A program made the position numbers and the translations under genes. The notes below the pieces were generated by a model. It did no database searches. It had not been told where the DNA came from and was given only the letters and a program-made list of their open reading frames with translations. This document shows positions 15,963 to 23,491 of a stretch of 57,235 bases of DNA, in pieces. Source of the DNA: Nocardioides sp. (lineage in GTDB: Bacteria; Actinomycetota; Actinomycetes; Propionibacteriales; Nocardioidaceae); assembly GCF_030149505.1 (NCBI RefSeq), contig NZ_JASBRN010000046.1:1-57235 (forward strand), in the 5' to 3' direction. The first letter of the stretch is position 1. Each line of letters opens with the position of its first letter.

Positions 15963-16598
15963 ATGCGTACGCCGCTGCAGACCCGCTCGGAGTCCTCGGC
16001 CGACCGGATGCTCGCCGCGACCTTGGCGCTGCTCGACGAGGGCGGGCCGGCCGCGGTGACCGTGGCGGCGGTCGCCCGGGCCGCGGGCACCAGCAACGGC
16101 TCCCTCTACCACCGCTTCGGCGACCGGCAGGGGCTGCTGCTCGCCGCGCAGTCCCGGGTGCTGGGCACGATCGAGGCCGAGACGGCGCAGGCCTTCGCCC
16201 TGGCCGACACCGAGCCCGACGACGAGCGGGCCGTGGCCCTGCTGGCCGCGGCGGCGGTGGACCTCTTCGTGCGCCACCGCGGCGGGATGCGCGCCTTCCT
16301 CGTCGAGGTCGACTCCCCCGAGCTCGAGGCCGCCAGCACGGCCTTCACGCACCGGCTCGCTGCGACGGTGACGCAGTGGCTGCGCGGGCGCTTCGGGTGC
16401 CCGGTCCCCGACGCGGAGGCCGCGTGGCGGCTGCTCTTCGCGCTCGGCACGAGCCGGGCGCTGTTCGACGACGAGGCGGTCTCACCCGTGCCGCTCGCTC
16501 CCGAGGCCCTCGCGGGCTCGCTGGCGAAGGCGGTGCTGGCGGTGGTGCGACCCGGCAGCGCCGGAGGCCCGCTCAGGCCGGGACCGACTCCAGCCTGA
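15963..16598 (+). CDS. TetR-family transcriptional regulator
   Basis: A 211-residue repressor-type protein. The N-terminal helix-turn-helix is typical: RMLAATLALLDEGG, VTVAAVARAAGTSNGSLYHR and FGDRQGLLLAA. The C-terminal ligand domain is divergent (alanine-rich helices, ending PGPTPA), so the effector cannot be named. It is divergent from the MpaB-type oxygenase with a candidate operator between them. The 3' end overlaps the convergent response-regulator gene by 26 bases. Confidence 0.93.
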   Translation: MRTPLQTRSESSADRMLAATLALLDEGGPAAVTVAAVARAAGTSNGSLYHRFGDRQGLLLAAQSRVLGTIEAETAQAFALADTEPDDERAVALLAAAAVDLFVRHRGGMRAFLVEVDSPELEAASTAFTHRLAATVTQWLRGRFGCPVPDAEAAWRLLFALGTSRALFDDEAVSPVPLAPEALAGSLAKAVLAVVRPGSAGGPLRPGPTPA

Positions 16599-17262
16599 AC
16601 CCGACGCCGCGCACGGCGACGACCTTCTCGCCGACGCCGGCGCCCTCGAGCTTCTGCCGCAGCCGCCCGATGGTCACGTCGAGGGTCTTGGTCGAGCCGT
16701 ACCAGTTCTCGTCCCACACGTCGGCCATCAGCCGGCCGCGGGAGACGACCTTGTCCCGGTTGGCGACCAGGATGCTCAGGACGTCGAACTCCTTGCCGGT
16801 GAGTGCCACCTCGGTCTGCCCGGCGTAGACCCGGCGGGCCGCGACGTCGACGTGCAGGCCGTCGGGGTCGCCGTGGGTCTCGTCGCGCCCGGGCACGTTG
16901 AGCCGGCGCAGCAGGGCGCGCACCCGCGCCTGCAGCTCGGCCAGGCCGAACGGCTTGGAGAGGTAGTCGTCGGCGCCGGTGTCGAGCCCGACCACCCGGT
17001 CGAGCTCCCCGGCGCGCGAGGTCACGATCATGATCCCGCCGGTGAAGCCGGCCTCACGAGCGCGCTTGCAGACCTCGAGCCCGTCGATGTCGGGCAGCCC
17101 GAGGTCGAGGATGACCAGCTCGGTGGGGGTGGCGGCCACGTCGTCGAGCGCGCGCTGGCCGGTGTCGACCCAGGCGACGTCGTACCCCTCGCGCTCGAGG
17201 GTGCGCACGAGGGGGAACGCGATGTCCTCCTCGTCCTCGACGACGAGCACCCGCTGAGCCAT
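16573..17262 (-). CDS. OmpR/PhoB-type response regulator, orphan
   Basis: A 229-residue two-component regulator: receiver domain with acidic pocket VVEDEED, phosphoacceptor Asp53 (VILDLGLPD) and Lys103 (YLSKPF), then a winged-helix DNA-binding domain containing VALTGKEFDVLSILVAN and TLDVTIGRLRQKLEG. No histidine kinase gene is adjacent on either side, so the partner lies elsewhere. A TATTGT -10 box seven bases before the ATG predicts a leaderless message. The stop overlaps the convergent tetR-type gene. Confidence 0.95.
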   Translation of the reverse strand: MAQRVLVVEDEEDIAFPLVRTLEREGYDVAWVDTGQRALDDVAATPTELVILDLGLPDIDGLEVCKRAREAGFTGGIMIVTSRAGELDRVVGLDTGADDYLSKPFGLAELQARVRALLRRLNVPGRDETHGDPDGLHVDVAARRVYAGQTEVALTGKEFDVLSILVANRDKVVSRGRLMADVWDENWYGSTKTLDVTIGRLRQKLEGAGVGEKVVAVRGVGFRLESVPA

Positions 17263-17269
17263 GGCCCGA

Positions 17270-17275
17270 ACAATA
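17270..17275 (-). promoter_or_regulatory. -10 box of response regulator (leaderless)
   Basis: TATTGT on the minus strand, seven bases before the ATG. Confidence 0.5.
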
Positions 17276-17388
17276 GGACACCGGCCGGACGGGGACAGGG
17301 GATCTCGCAGGTCACCTGACGACTGGCCGCCCGGGCGGGCCCTTGGTCCCGAGCGGTCGGGCCGGCACGACGCGGCCGCGACCAGCGC

Positions 17389-17877
17389 TCAGGAGGCGGT
17401 CTCCCAGGTGTAGGACAGCTCGGCCCGGGAGGCCAGCGGCGGCGCCTCGTCGGGTAGGGAGACGGTGAAGGTGAAGGTCACCCGACTGCCCCCGGCGATC
17501 CAGCCCTGGTCGGCAGCCACGTCGCTCATGGCACCCATCGGGCCGGCGTACAACCGCACGCCCTCGCGCTCGACGACCAGCTGCAGGGCGTCCTCGACCA
17601 CACCGCTGCTCGGGACCACGGTGTCGCCGTGCTCGGTCATCGACAGCCGGGTGGGCTCCGAGCCGGGGTTGCTGATCGAGATGCTGCGCTCGGCGGACTC
17701 CCCCGGCGCGAGGTCGGTGACGACCAGCGTCGCCTCGGTGCCCTCCGAGACCAGCCGCACCCCCTCGTCGGTGCCGCCGGCGTTGCTCAGCGGGATGCCG
17801 GAGAGCCACAGGACACCGCCCAGCAGCGCGGCGCCCGCGGTCGGGACGACCAGGAGTCTCACGTGGTGCGGCCTCAT
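17389..17877 (-). CDS. TasA/camelysin-like secreted protein
   Basis: A 162-residue exported protein. An N-terminal hydrophobic segment (LLVVPTAGAALLGGVLWLSG) is followed by a single beta-sandwich-like domain. Features of the TasA/CalY (camelysin) family are visible: LAPGESAERSISISNPGSEP, a central LYAGPMGAM, and a final GSRVTFTFTVSLPDEA ending in a strand. Members are secreted or cell-surface proteins, some forming biofilm fibres. The assignment is by pattern only. The message may be leaderless (TAGCGT six bases before ATG), although GGAGA in the same place could serve as a ribosome site. Confidence 0.7.
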   Translation of the reverse strand: MRPHHVRLLVVPTAGAALLGGVLWLSGIPLSNAGGTDEGVRLVSEGTEATLVVTDLAPGESAERSISISNPGSEPTRLSMTEHGDTVVPSSGVVEDALQLVVEREGVRLYAGPMGAMSDVAADQGWIAGGSRVTFTFTVSLPDEAPPLASRAELSYTWETAS

Positions 17878-17883
17878 GTCTCC

Positions 17884-17889
17884 ACGCTA
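17884..17889 (-). promoter_or_regulatory. -10 box of TasA-like gene
   Basis: TAGCGT on the minus strand, six bases before the ATG. Confidence 0.4.
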
Positions 17890-17955
17890 GGGAGTCGGCT
17901 GCCCGGGGCGTGCACGTCGCCTGCACGCCCGTTCCACGGTCTGGTAACAGCCGAA

Positions 17956-17985
17956 CCGGCGCGTCCTTCCGGAAGGATGCGCCGG
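17956..17985. repeat. Palindromic repeat, copy 1
   Basis: A 30-base palindrome centred on TTCCGGAA (arms CCGGCGCGTCCTTCC / GGAAGGATGCGCCGG, one G-T pair). A degenerate copy with the same right arm (TTCCGGAAGGATGCGCCGG) is at 47617-47646. It lies just downstream of the ligD polymerase gene and can act as its terminator. Confidence 0.75.
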
Positions 17986-18014
17986 CTCGAGCACCCCGGT
18001 CAGCCGCGGACCGG

Positions 18015-18920
18015 TCAGGCGAAGAGGTCCCCCAGGTCCGCGACCCGCTCCAGGACCTCCTCCATCCGCAGCTGTTCGAGGCCGTCGTCAGCCTCGGCGC
18101 CGGCCTCGACCTCGGCCCAGGAGACGGGGGCGGCGACCATGGGCTTCTCGCGCCCGCGCAGGGAGTACGGCGCGATCGTGGTCTTGGACGAGGCGTTCTG
18201 CGACCAGTCGAGGAACACCTTGCCGCTGCGCCGCGCCTTCGTCATGGTGGCGGTCACCAGCCGCGGGTGCTCGCCCTGCAGCTCCTCGGCGACCTCCTTG
18301 GCCATGGCGGTCGACTCCTCGCCGGCCAGCCGCGTGGGCAGCGTGGCGTAGAGGTGCAGGCCCTTGCTGCCGCTGAGCACCGGCCTCGCGGGCAGGTCCC
18401 GCTCGGCGAGCTTGTCGCGGACCAGCAGCGCGACCTGGCAGCACTCGTGCAGGGCCGCGGGCTCGCCGGGGTCGAGGTCGATGACGAGGCGGTCGGCGTT
18501 GCGGGGCCGGCCGTTGCGCCCCACCCGCCACTGGTGGACGTGCAGCTCGAGGGCGGCGAGGTTGACCAGCCACGTGAGCGTCGCGAGGTCGTCGACCACC
18601 GGGAAGACCAGCCGGTCGCCGTGCCTCGAGGAGCCGCGCGATCCGGTCGTGGGGACGGAGACCGTGCGCACCCACGACGGCGTGCCCTGCGGGACGTTCT
18701 TCTCGAAGAAGCTCTCCCCCTCGACCCCGTGCGGCCACCGGATCCGGGTCACGGCCCGGTCGGCGAGGTGCGGCAGCAGCGTCGGCGCGACCTGCGCGTA
18801 GTAGTGCAGCACCTCGCCCTTGGTCGTGCCGGTACGCGGGAAGAGCACCTTGTCGAGGTTGCTCACCGTGAGCGTGCGGCCCTCGACGTCGACCTGGATC
18901 CGTTCACCGGCGGCGCTCAC
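18015..18920 (-). CDS. ligD: Non-homologous end-joining polymerase LigD (POL domain)
   Basis: A 301-residue archaeo-eukaryotic primase-type polymerase that fills and extends broken DNA ends during Ku-dependent end joining. Typical LigD-POL segments are TVSNLDKVLFPRTGTTKGEV, GVEGESFFEKNVP, the catalytic Asp pair in VIDLDPGE, and SGSKGLHLYATLP. The domain stands alone, without the ligase and phosphoesterase modules that are fused to it in mycobacterial LigD. The GTG start sits in a four-base overlap with the ligase gene stop, so the two activities are co-produced from one transcript. Confidence 0.95.
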   Translation of the reverse strand: MSAAGERIQVDVEGRTLTVSNLDKVLFPRTGTTKGEVLHYYAQVAPTLLPHLADRAVTRIRWPHGVEGESFFEKNVPQGTPSWVRTVSVPTTGSRGSSRHGDRLVFPVVDDLATLTWLVNLAALELHVHQWRVGRNGRPRNADRLVIDLDPGEPAALHECCQVALLVRDKLAERDLPARPVLSGSKGLHLYATLPTRLAGEESTAMAKEVAEELQGEHPRLVTATMTKARRSGKVFLDWSQNASSKTTIAPYSLRGREKPMVAAPVSWAEVEAGAEADDGLEQLRMEEVLERVADLGDLFA

Positions 18921-19861
18921 GACTGCTCCGCCAGCGCGCTCGGGTCCAGGTCGGGACGCAGCCCCTGGTACGACGGCTGGCGCAGCCGCGCGTAGCCGAC
19001 CCCGTGCGTGTCGACGTCGACCACCAGCACCGGCTCGACCCAGGTGGTGCCCGTCGCGTCGGCCCGCGGCACCTCGTCGGCGAACGGGCTCGACCCGCGC
19101 GTCAGGTCCGCCACGGCCTCGGCCAGCTGGCGCGAGACCTTCCCGCCGATGCCGCTGCCGACCCGGCCGCGGTAGAGCAGGCCGTCGGAGGTCGGCTCGC
19201 CCACGAGCAGGCTGGCGAGCCGGTCGGTCGTCCCCTCCTGGGGGCGCCAGCCGCCCACGACGTACGACCTGCGGTGGCGGTGGGCCAGCTTGCGCCAGTG
19301 CGGGCTGCGGGAGTCCGGCACGTAGCGGCTGTCCAGGCGCTTGCTGACCACGCCCTCCAGCCCCTGGGCGCGGGTCGCCTCCAGCAGCATCGCCCCGTCG
19401 TCGTACGCCGTCGGCACCTGCCACCCGCCCAGCTCCAGCGCGGCCAGCCGCGAGCGGCGCTCGGCGAGCGGGAGGCCCGTGAGGTCCTCGCCGTCGAGGC
19501 GGAGCAGGTCGAAGACCATGTAGGTCGCCGGGAGGGACTCGGCAAGCCGGGCTGCCGTGCGGGCGCTGCGCACGTGCATCCGGTCCTGGAGCACCCGGAA
19601 GTCGGGGAGCCCGCGGTCGTTGAGGGCGATGACCTCGCCGTCGACCAGCAGGTCGCGCGGGCGGTCACGGTCGTCCGCGACGTCCGGCCACGCGGTGGTG
19701 ACCTCGTTGCCGTTGCGGCTCCAGAGCCTCGTGCGCCCGTCGAGGACCTCGGCCAGGACCCGTACGCCGTCCCACTTCACCTCGTGCGACCACTCCGACC
19801 CGACCGGCACGTGGTCGGTCTTGGTGGCGAGCATCGGACGCGGGGCGGACACCCTCGCCAT
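18917..19861 (-). CDS. ligD: ATP-dependent DNA ligase (LigD ligase domain)
   Basis: A 314-residue ATP-dependent ligase that seals ends in the Ku/LigD pathway. The adenylated Lys is in EVKWDGVRVLAE near residue 30; motif III appears as YMVFDLLRLDG and motif IV as EGVVSKRLDSRY; the OB-fold half begins KLAHRHRRSYVVGGWRPQEG. The ATG giving MARVSAPRPMLA was chosen because the frame further upstream runs over the Ku start on the other strand. It is divergent from ku with 58 bases between starts and overlaps the LigD polymerase gene. Confidence 0.94.
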   Translation of the reverse strand: MARVSAPRPMLATKTDHVPVGSEWSHEVKWDGVRVLAEVLDGRTRLWSRNGNEVTTAWPDVADDRDRPRDLLVDGEVIALNDRGLPDFRVLQDRMHVRSARTAARLAESLPATYMVFDLLRLDGEDLTGLPLAERRSRLAALELGGWQVPTAYDDGAMLLEATRAQGLEGVVSKRLDSRYVPDSRSPHWRKLAHRHRRSYVVGGWRPQEGTTDRLASLLVGEPTSDGLLYRGRVGSGIGGKVSRQLAEAVADLTRGSSPFADEVPRADATGTTWVEPVLVVDVDTHGVGYARLRQPSYQGLRPDLDPSALAEQS

Positions 19862-19919
19862 CCTGCCCCAACCGGTCGAGCGATGACTTCCACCGCTCGG
19901 ACGGGTCAGACTGTGCACC

Positions 19920-20879
19920 ATGCGTGCGATCTGGAAGGGCTCGGTGTCGTTCGGGCTGGTGAGCGTCCCCGTGAAGCTCTATGCCGCGACCGAGTCCCAC
20001 GACGTCTCCTTCCGGCAGGTGCACGTCAAGGACGGCGGGCGGATCAAGTACCAGCGGGTCTGCTCCCTCGACGGCGAGGAGGTGCCCTACTCCGACATCG
20101 CCAAGGGCTACGAGACCGAGGACGGCGAGATGGTCGTCCTCACCGACGACGACCTCGCCGACCTGCCGCTGACCTCCTCCCGCGAGATCGCGGTCGAGAA
20201 GTTCGTGCCCACCGAGCAGATCGACCCGATGCTGTTCGAGAAGAGCTACTACCTCGAGCCGGAGAAGAGCGGCGCCAAGCCCTACGCCCTGCTGCGCCAG
20301 GCGCTGCAGGAGGCCGACCGGATGGCGGTCGTGACCGTGGCGCTGCGCCAGAGGACGACCGTGGCGGTGCTGCGGGTGCGCGAGACCGAGGCCGGGGACG
20401 TCATCGTGCTGCAGACGATGATGTGGCCCGACGAGGTGCGGGTGCCGGACTTCTCCGTCGAGGTCGGCGAGGTCAAGGACGCCGAGGTCAAGATGGCCAG
20501 GATGCTCGTCGAGACCCTCGCCGGCGACTTCGATGCCTCCGAGTTCGAGGACGACTACGCCGGCGCCGTCGAGGCGCTGGTCAAGGCCAAGATCGAGGGC
20601 GGCGAGGTCGAGCGCACGCCCACGTCCACCAAGACCTCCGGCGAGGTCGTCGACCTGCTGGCCGCGCTGCAGCGCTCGGTCGACGCGGCCAAGAAGGGCC
20701 GCGGGGAGTCCGCGGACGAGCCGGCCGCCACCAAGAAGTCCGCCAAGAAGGCATCCGCGAAGAAGTCGTCGACCACGAAGACCGCCGCGAAGAAGACAGC
20801 GGCCAAGAAGGCGCCCGCGAAGAAGTCGACGGCCAAGAAGACCGTCGCCAAGAAGACGGCGGCCAAGAAGGCGTCGTAG
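19920..20879 (+). CDS. ku: DNA end-binding protein Ku with lysine-rich tail
   Basis: A 319-residue homodimeric ring protein that binds double-strand ends and recruits LigD. The core is typical ([48 protein letters not shown]). From about residue 266 a long basic tail made of AAKK/TAKK/SAKK units follows; such extended tails occur in several actinobacterial Ku proteins and increase DNA binding and end threading. The message may be leaderless, with a weak CAGACT seven bases before ATG. It is divergent from the two LigD genes. Confidence 0.96.
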   Translation: MRAIWKGSVSFGLVSVPVKLYAATESHDVSFRQVHVKDGGRIKYQRVCSLDGEEVPYSDIAKGYETEDGEMVVLTDDDLADLPLTSSREIAVEKFVPTEQIDPMLFEKSYYLEPEKSGAKPYALLRQALQEADRMAVVTVALRQRTTVAVLRVRETEAGDVIVLQTMMWPDEVRVPDFSVEVGEVKDAEVKMARMLVETLAGDFDASEFEDDYAGAVEALVKAKIEGGEVERTPTSTKTSGEVVDLLAALQRSVDAAKKGRGESADEPAATKKSAKKASAKKSSTTKTAAKKTAAKKAPAKKSTAKKTVAKKTAAKKAS

Positions 20880-20889
20880 CCCCCGGCGG

Positions 20890-21759
20890 TCAGCGCCGCG
20901 AGTCGGGGATGCGCTGGTGCAGCTGGTGCATCACGGCGTCGAGCAGCCCGGGCGCGACGAGGTTCATCGCCTCGCCGACGTAGCCGACGGGGTGCCCCCA
21001 CGCGGGCGGCAGGTCCTCCATGATCCGCAGCACCTGCTGGCCGGCCTGCTCCGCGGTCATGGCGCGCTGGTTCTCGTACTCCTTGGTGGGCGCGATCATC
21101 GGCGTCTTCACCAGCCCGAAGCGCATGTTGGTGACGTGCACGCCGTCCGAGCGCGCCTCGCGGGCCAGGATCCGGCCCCAGGTGTCGATCGCGGACTTCG
21201 AGGCCAGGTAGGCGGAGAACTTGGGCGCCTTGATCTGCACGCCCCACGACACGACGTTGACCACGTGCCCGAAGCCCTGCTCCCGCATGGCGGGCAGCAG
21301 CCCCATCGTGAGCCGCACGGGCCCGAAGTAGTTGATCGCCATCGTCCGCTCCACGTCGTGGAAGCGGTCGGCGCTCTCGGACAGGGAGCGACGGATGGAG
21401 CGGCCGGCGTTGTTGACCAGGTGGTCGACCGCACCGTGCTCGGCCAGCACCTGGACCACCAGCGCGTCGACGGCCTCGCCGTCGGTCAGGTCGCAGGAGT
21501 ACGTCGAGGCACGTGCGCCCAGGGCCCGCACCTGCTCCGCGACCCGCTCCAGCTCCTCGGCCCGGCGGGCGACGAGCAGCACCGTCGCACCGGCCCGCGC
21601 GGCGGCGTACGCCGTGTGCTCGCCGATGCCCGAGGAGGCCCCCGTGACCAGGACCGTGCGGCCGGCGACGGGCGACGGCGCGCCGCGCAGGCGGCGCAGC
21701 AGGCGGGCCGGGGTGGCGGTGACGGTGGCGGGGAGGGCGGAGGGGAGCAGGTCGAGCAC
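20890..21759 (-). CDS. Short-chain dehydrogenase/reductase
   Basis: A 289-residue SDR. After an N-terminal segment (VLDLLPSALPATVTATPARL), the cofactor motif TGASSGIGEH, the NNAG motif, and the catalytic YLASK follow. The type is common in actinobacteria and often acts on fatty acyl or steroid substrates; substrate unknown. The GTG start was chosen because GAGGA lies at the right distance before it and upstream sequence is Pro/Arg-rich. It is convergent with ku (stop codons 10 bases apart) and divergent from the carotenoid operon. Confidence 0.88.
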   Translation of the reverse strand: MLDLLPSALPATVTATPARLLRRLRGAPSPVAGRTVLVTGASSGIGEHTAYAAARAGATVLLVARRAEELERVAEQVRALGARASTYSCDLTDGEAVDALVVQVLAEHGAVDHLVNNAGRSIRRSLSESADRFHDVERTMAINYFGPVRLTMGLLPAMREQGFGHVVNVVSWGVQIKAPKFSAYLASKSAIDTWGRILAREARSDGVHVTNMRFGLVKTPMIAPTKEYENQRAMTAEQAGQQVLRIMEDLPPAWGHPVGYVGEAMNLVAPGLLDAVMHQLHQRIPDSRR

Positions 21760-21897
21760 GGGGGAATCCTCGCACCCGGTCGGGAGGGCGGCCCCGGGCG
21801 ACCACGGGCGACCACGGGCCAGCGCGGGCGGGTGCTCGGCCGGGCCCACACAGCCTCACGGCGCGACCGCCAGCCCACTCCGGGTGAGGTAGGGGTG

Positions 21898-21923
21898 TTG
21901 TCCGCTCGGGGACGCTTGTCCGC
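21898..21923 (+). promoter_or_regulatory. Direct repeat before the lycopene cyclase operon
   Basis: TTGTCCGC occurs twice, 18 bases apart start to start, about 50-70 bases before the first carotenoid gene. It may be an activator or repressor site, but no regulator is encoded next to it. Confidence 0.3.
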
Positions 21924-21969
21924 AGAGTGTCGACGTGGGTCCCGGTGGGCCGGTGGATGAGGAGTGGGG

Positions 21970-22389
21970 ATGGAACGCGGGGAGTACCTCGTCGTCATGG
22001 GGCTGTGTCTGCTGATCACGCTGCCCCTCGAGCTGCTGCTCGGGGCACGCGTGTGGCGGCGGCCGCGTCGGCTGCTGGTGGCGATGGCACCGCTCGTGGT
22101 GGCCTACAGCATCTGGGACATCGCGATGATCGCCGCGGGTTCCTGGTCCTACTCCGACGAGAAGCTGACCGGCATCCTGCTGCCCTTCGAGATGCCGCTG
22201 GAGGAGCTGGTCTTCTTCGTCGTGGTGCCGATCTGCGGCCTGCTGACGCTGGAGGCCGTGGGCAACGTGCTCACCGCGCTCGGCCGGCTGCGTGCGGGCG
22301 AGCCGGTCGGCCGGGTCCTGCGGGACCTGCCGCACGGCGGCGGCCCGCGCCCCGCGCCGGCAGGCAGCACCGGGGCGGAGGTGGCCTGA
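21970..22389 (+). CDS. crtYc: Lycopene cyclase subunit (CrtYc-type)
   Basis: A 139-residue membrane protein with about three hydrophobic helices. It is one half of the heterodimeric actinobacterial lycopene cyclase that closes beta-rings on lycopene. Family features are SIWDIAMIAAGSWSYSDEKL, GILLPFEMPLEELVFFVVVP with the conserved acidic residues. The ATG was preferred over a GTG two codons earlier because GAGGAG lies at the right distance. The stop overlaps the next start (TGATG), as expected for obligate partner subunits. Confidence 0.92.
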   Translation: MERGEYLVVMGLCLLITLPLELLLGARVWRRPRRLLVAMAPLVVAYSIWDIAMIAAGSWSYSDEKLTGILLPFEMPLEELVFFVVVPICGLLTLEAVGNVLTALGRLRAGEPVGRVLRDLPHGGGPRPAPAGSTGAEVA

Positions 22390-22763
22390 TGGGGATCTAC
22401 ACCCTGACCGCGCTGGTCTCGGTCGTGGTCGTGCTCGCGATCGAGCTGCTGTGGCTGCGCACCGGCATCCTGCGCACCTGGCGCTACTGGCTTGCGATGG
22501 CCATCGTCATGGGCTTCCAGGTCCCCGTCGACGGCTGGCTCACCAAGCTGTCGGACCCGCTGGTGCTCTACAACGAGGCCGACATGACCGGCATCCGCGC
22601 CCCCTGGGACATCCCGGTGGAGGACTTCGCGTTCGGGTTCGGCATGGTGACCCTCGCGATGGTGCTGTGGGTGCACGCCGGGCGGCGCGAGGAGCGACGC
22701 GCGGGGGCCGGTTCGGGCCCCGCCACGGGCACGGCAGGACCACGACAGGAGCAGCGCGCATGA
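22389..22763 (+). CDS. crtYd: Lycopene cyclase subunit (CrtYd-type)
   Basis: The 124-residue second subunit of the heterodimeric lycopene cyclase, with three membrane helices. The family core GFQVPVDGWLTKLSDPLVLY and the IRAPWDIPVEDFAFGFGMV segment are present; PVEDF matches the conserved acidic motif of the first subunit (PLEEL). A short hydrophilic tail follows. It overlaps the upstream gene by one base and the methyltransferase by four. Confidence 0.92.
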   Translation: MGIYTLTALVSVVVVLAIELLWLRTGILRTWRYWLAMAIVMGFQVPVDGWLTKLSDPLVLYNEADMTGIRAPWDIPVEDFAFGFGMVTLAMVLWVHAGRREERRAGAGSGPATGTAGPRQEQRA

Positions 22764-23491
22764 CCGAGCTCGCCGGGGGCACCGTCCCCTCCGCCTTCGA
22801 CCGGGTGGCGCGCAGCTACGACCTCATGGTCGCGCTCAGCCCGGGCTACCACGCCCAGCTGCGGTCCTCCGCGCGTGCGCTCGTGGAGGCGCTGCCCGAC
22901 ACGCCGGGCCGCCGCCCCCGGGTGGTGGACCTCGGCTGCGGGTCCGGCGCCTCGACGGCGGCCCTCGTGCGTGCGCTGGACGACGCAGGCGTGGATGCCG
23001 AGGTCGTCGGGATCGACGGGTCGGCCGGGATGCTCGACCAGGCCCGCGGCAAGGCCGCGCTGGCCCGGGTCGACTTCCGCCAGGCCGACGCCGAGCGGCT
23101 GACCGGGGCCGAGCTCGGCCCCGTGGACGGCGTGCTGGCGGCGTACCTCGTGCGCAACGTGAGCTCCCGCGACCGCCTGCTCGGCGAGGTGCTGGACGTG
23201 CTGATCGACGGCGGCGCGCTGGTGGTGCACGACTACAGCGTCCGCGAGAGCCGGGTCGCCACCTGGGCCTGGCACCTGACCTGCTGGCTGGTCGTGATCC
23301 CGCTGGGGTTCGTGACCGCGCCCGGCAGCCCGATCTACCGCTACCTGTGGCGCAGCGTCCTGGACTTCGACGGCGTCAAGGGCCTCGCCGGACGGCTGCG
23401 TGCGGTCGGGTTCACCGGCGTCGAGCACCGCTCCGCGTCGGGCTGGCAGCGCGGCCAGGTGCACACCTGGCGCGCCCGGAGGCCTCGATGA
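22760..23491 (+). CDS. SAM-dependent methyltransferase of the carotenoid locus (CrtT-like)
   Basis: A 243-residue class I methyltransferase of the UbiE type. The SAM-binding loop is VVDLGCGSGASTAA, followed by VVGIDGSAGMLDQAR and a post-motif AAYLVRNVSSRD. In streptomycete carotenoid clusters a homologous gene (crtT) stands beside crtU and crtY; its exact step is not settled. Four-base overlaps on both sides place it in one operon with lycopene cyclase and CrtU, so action on a carotenoid or its aromatic end group is likely. Confidence 0.85.
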   Translation: MTELAGGTVPSAFDRVARSYDLMVALSPGYHAQLRSSARALVEALPDTPGRRPRVVDLGCGSGASTAALVRALDDAGVDAEVVGIDGSAGMLDQARGKAALARVDFRQADAERLTGAELGPVDGVLAAYLVRNVSSRDRLLGEVLDVLIDGGALVVHDYSVRESRVATWAWHLTCWLVVIPLGFVTAPGSPIYRYLWRSVLDFDGVKGLAGRLRAVGFTGVEHRSASGWQRGQVHTWRARRPR

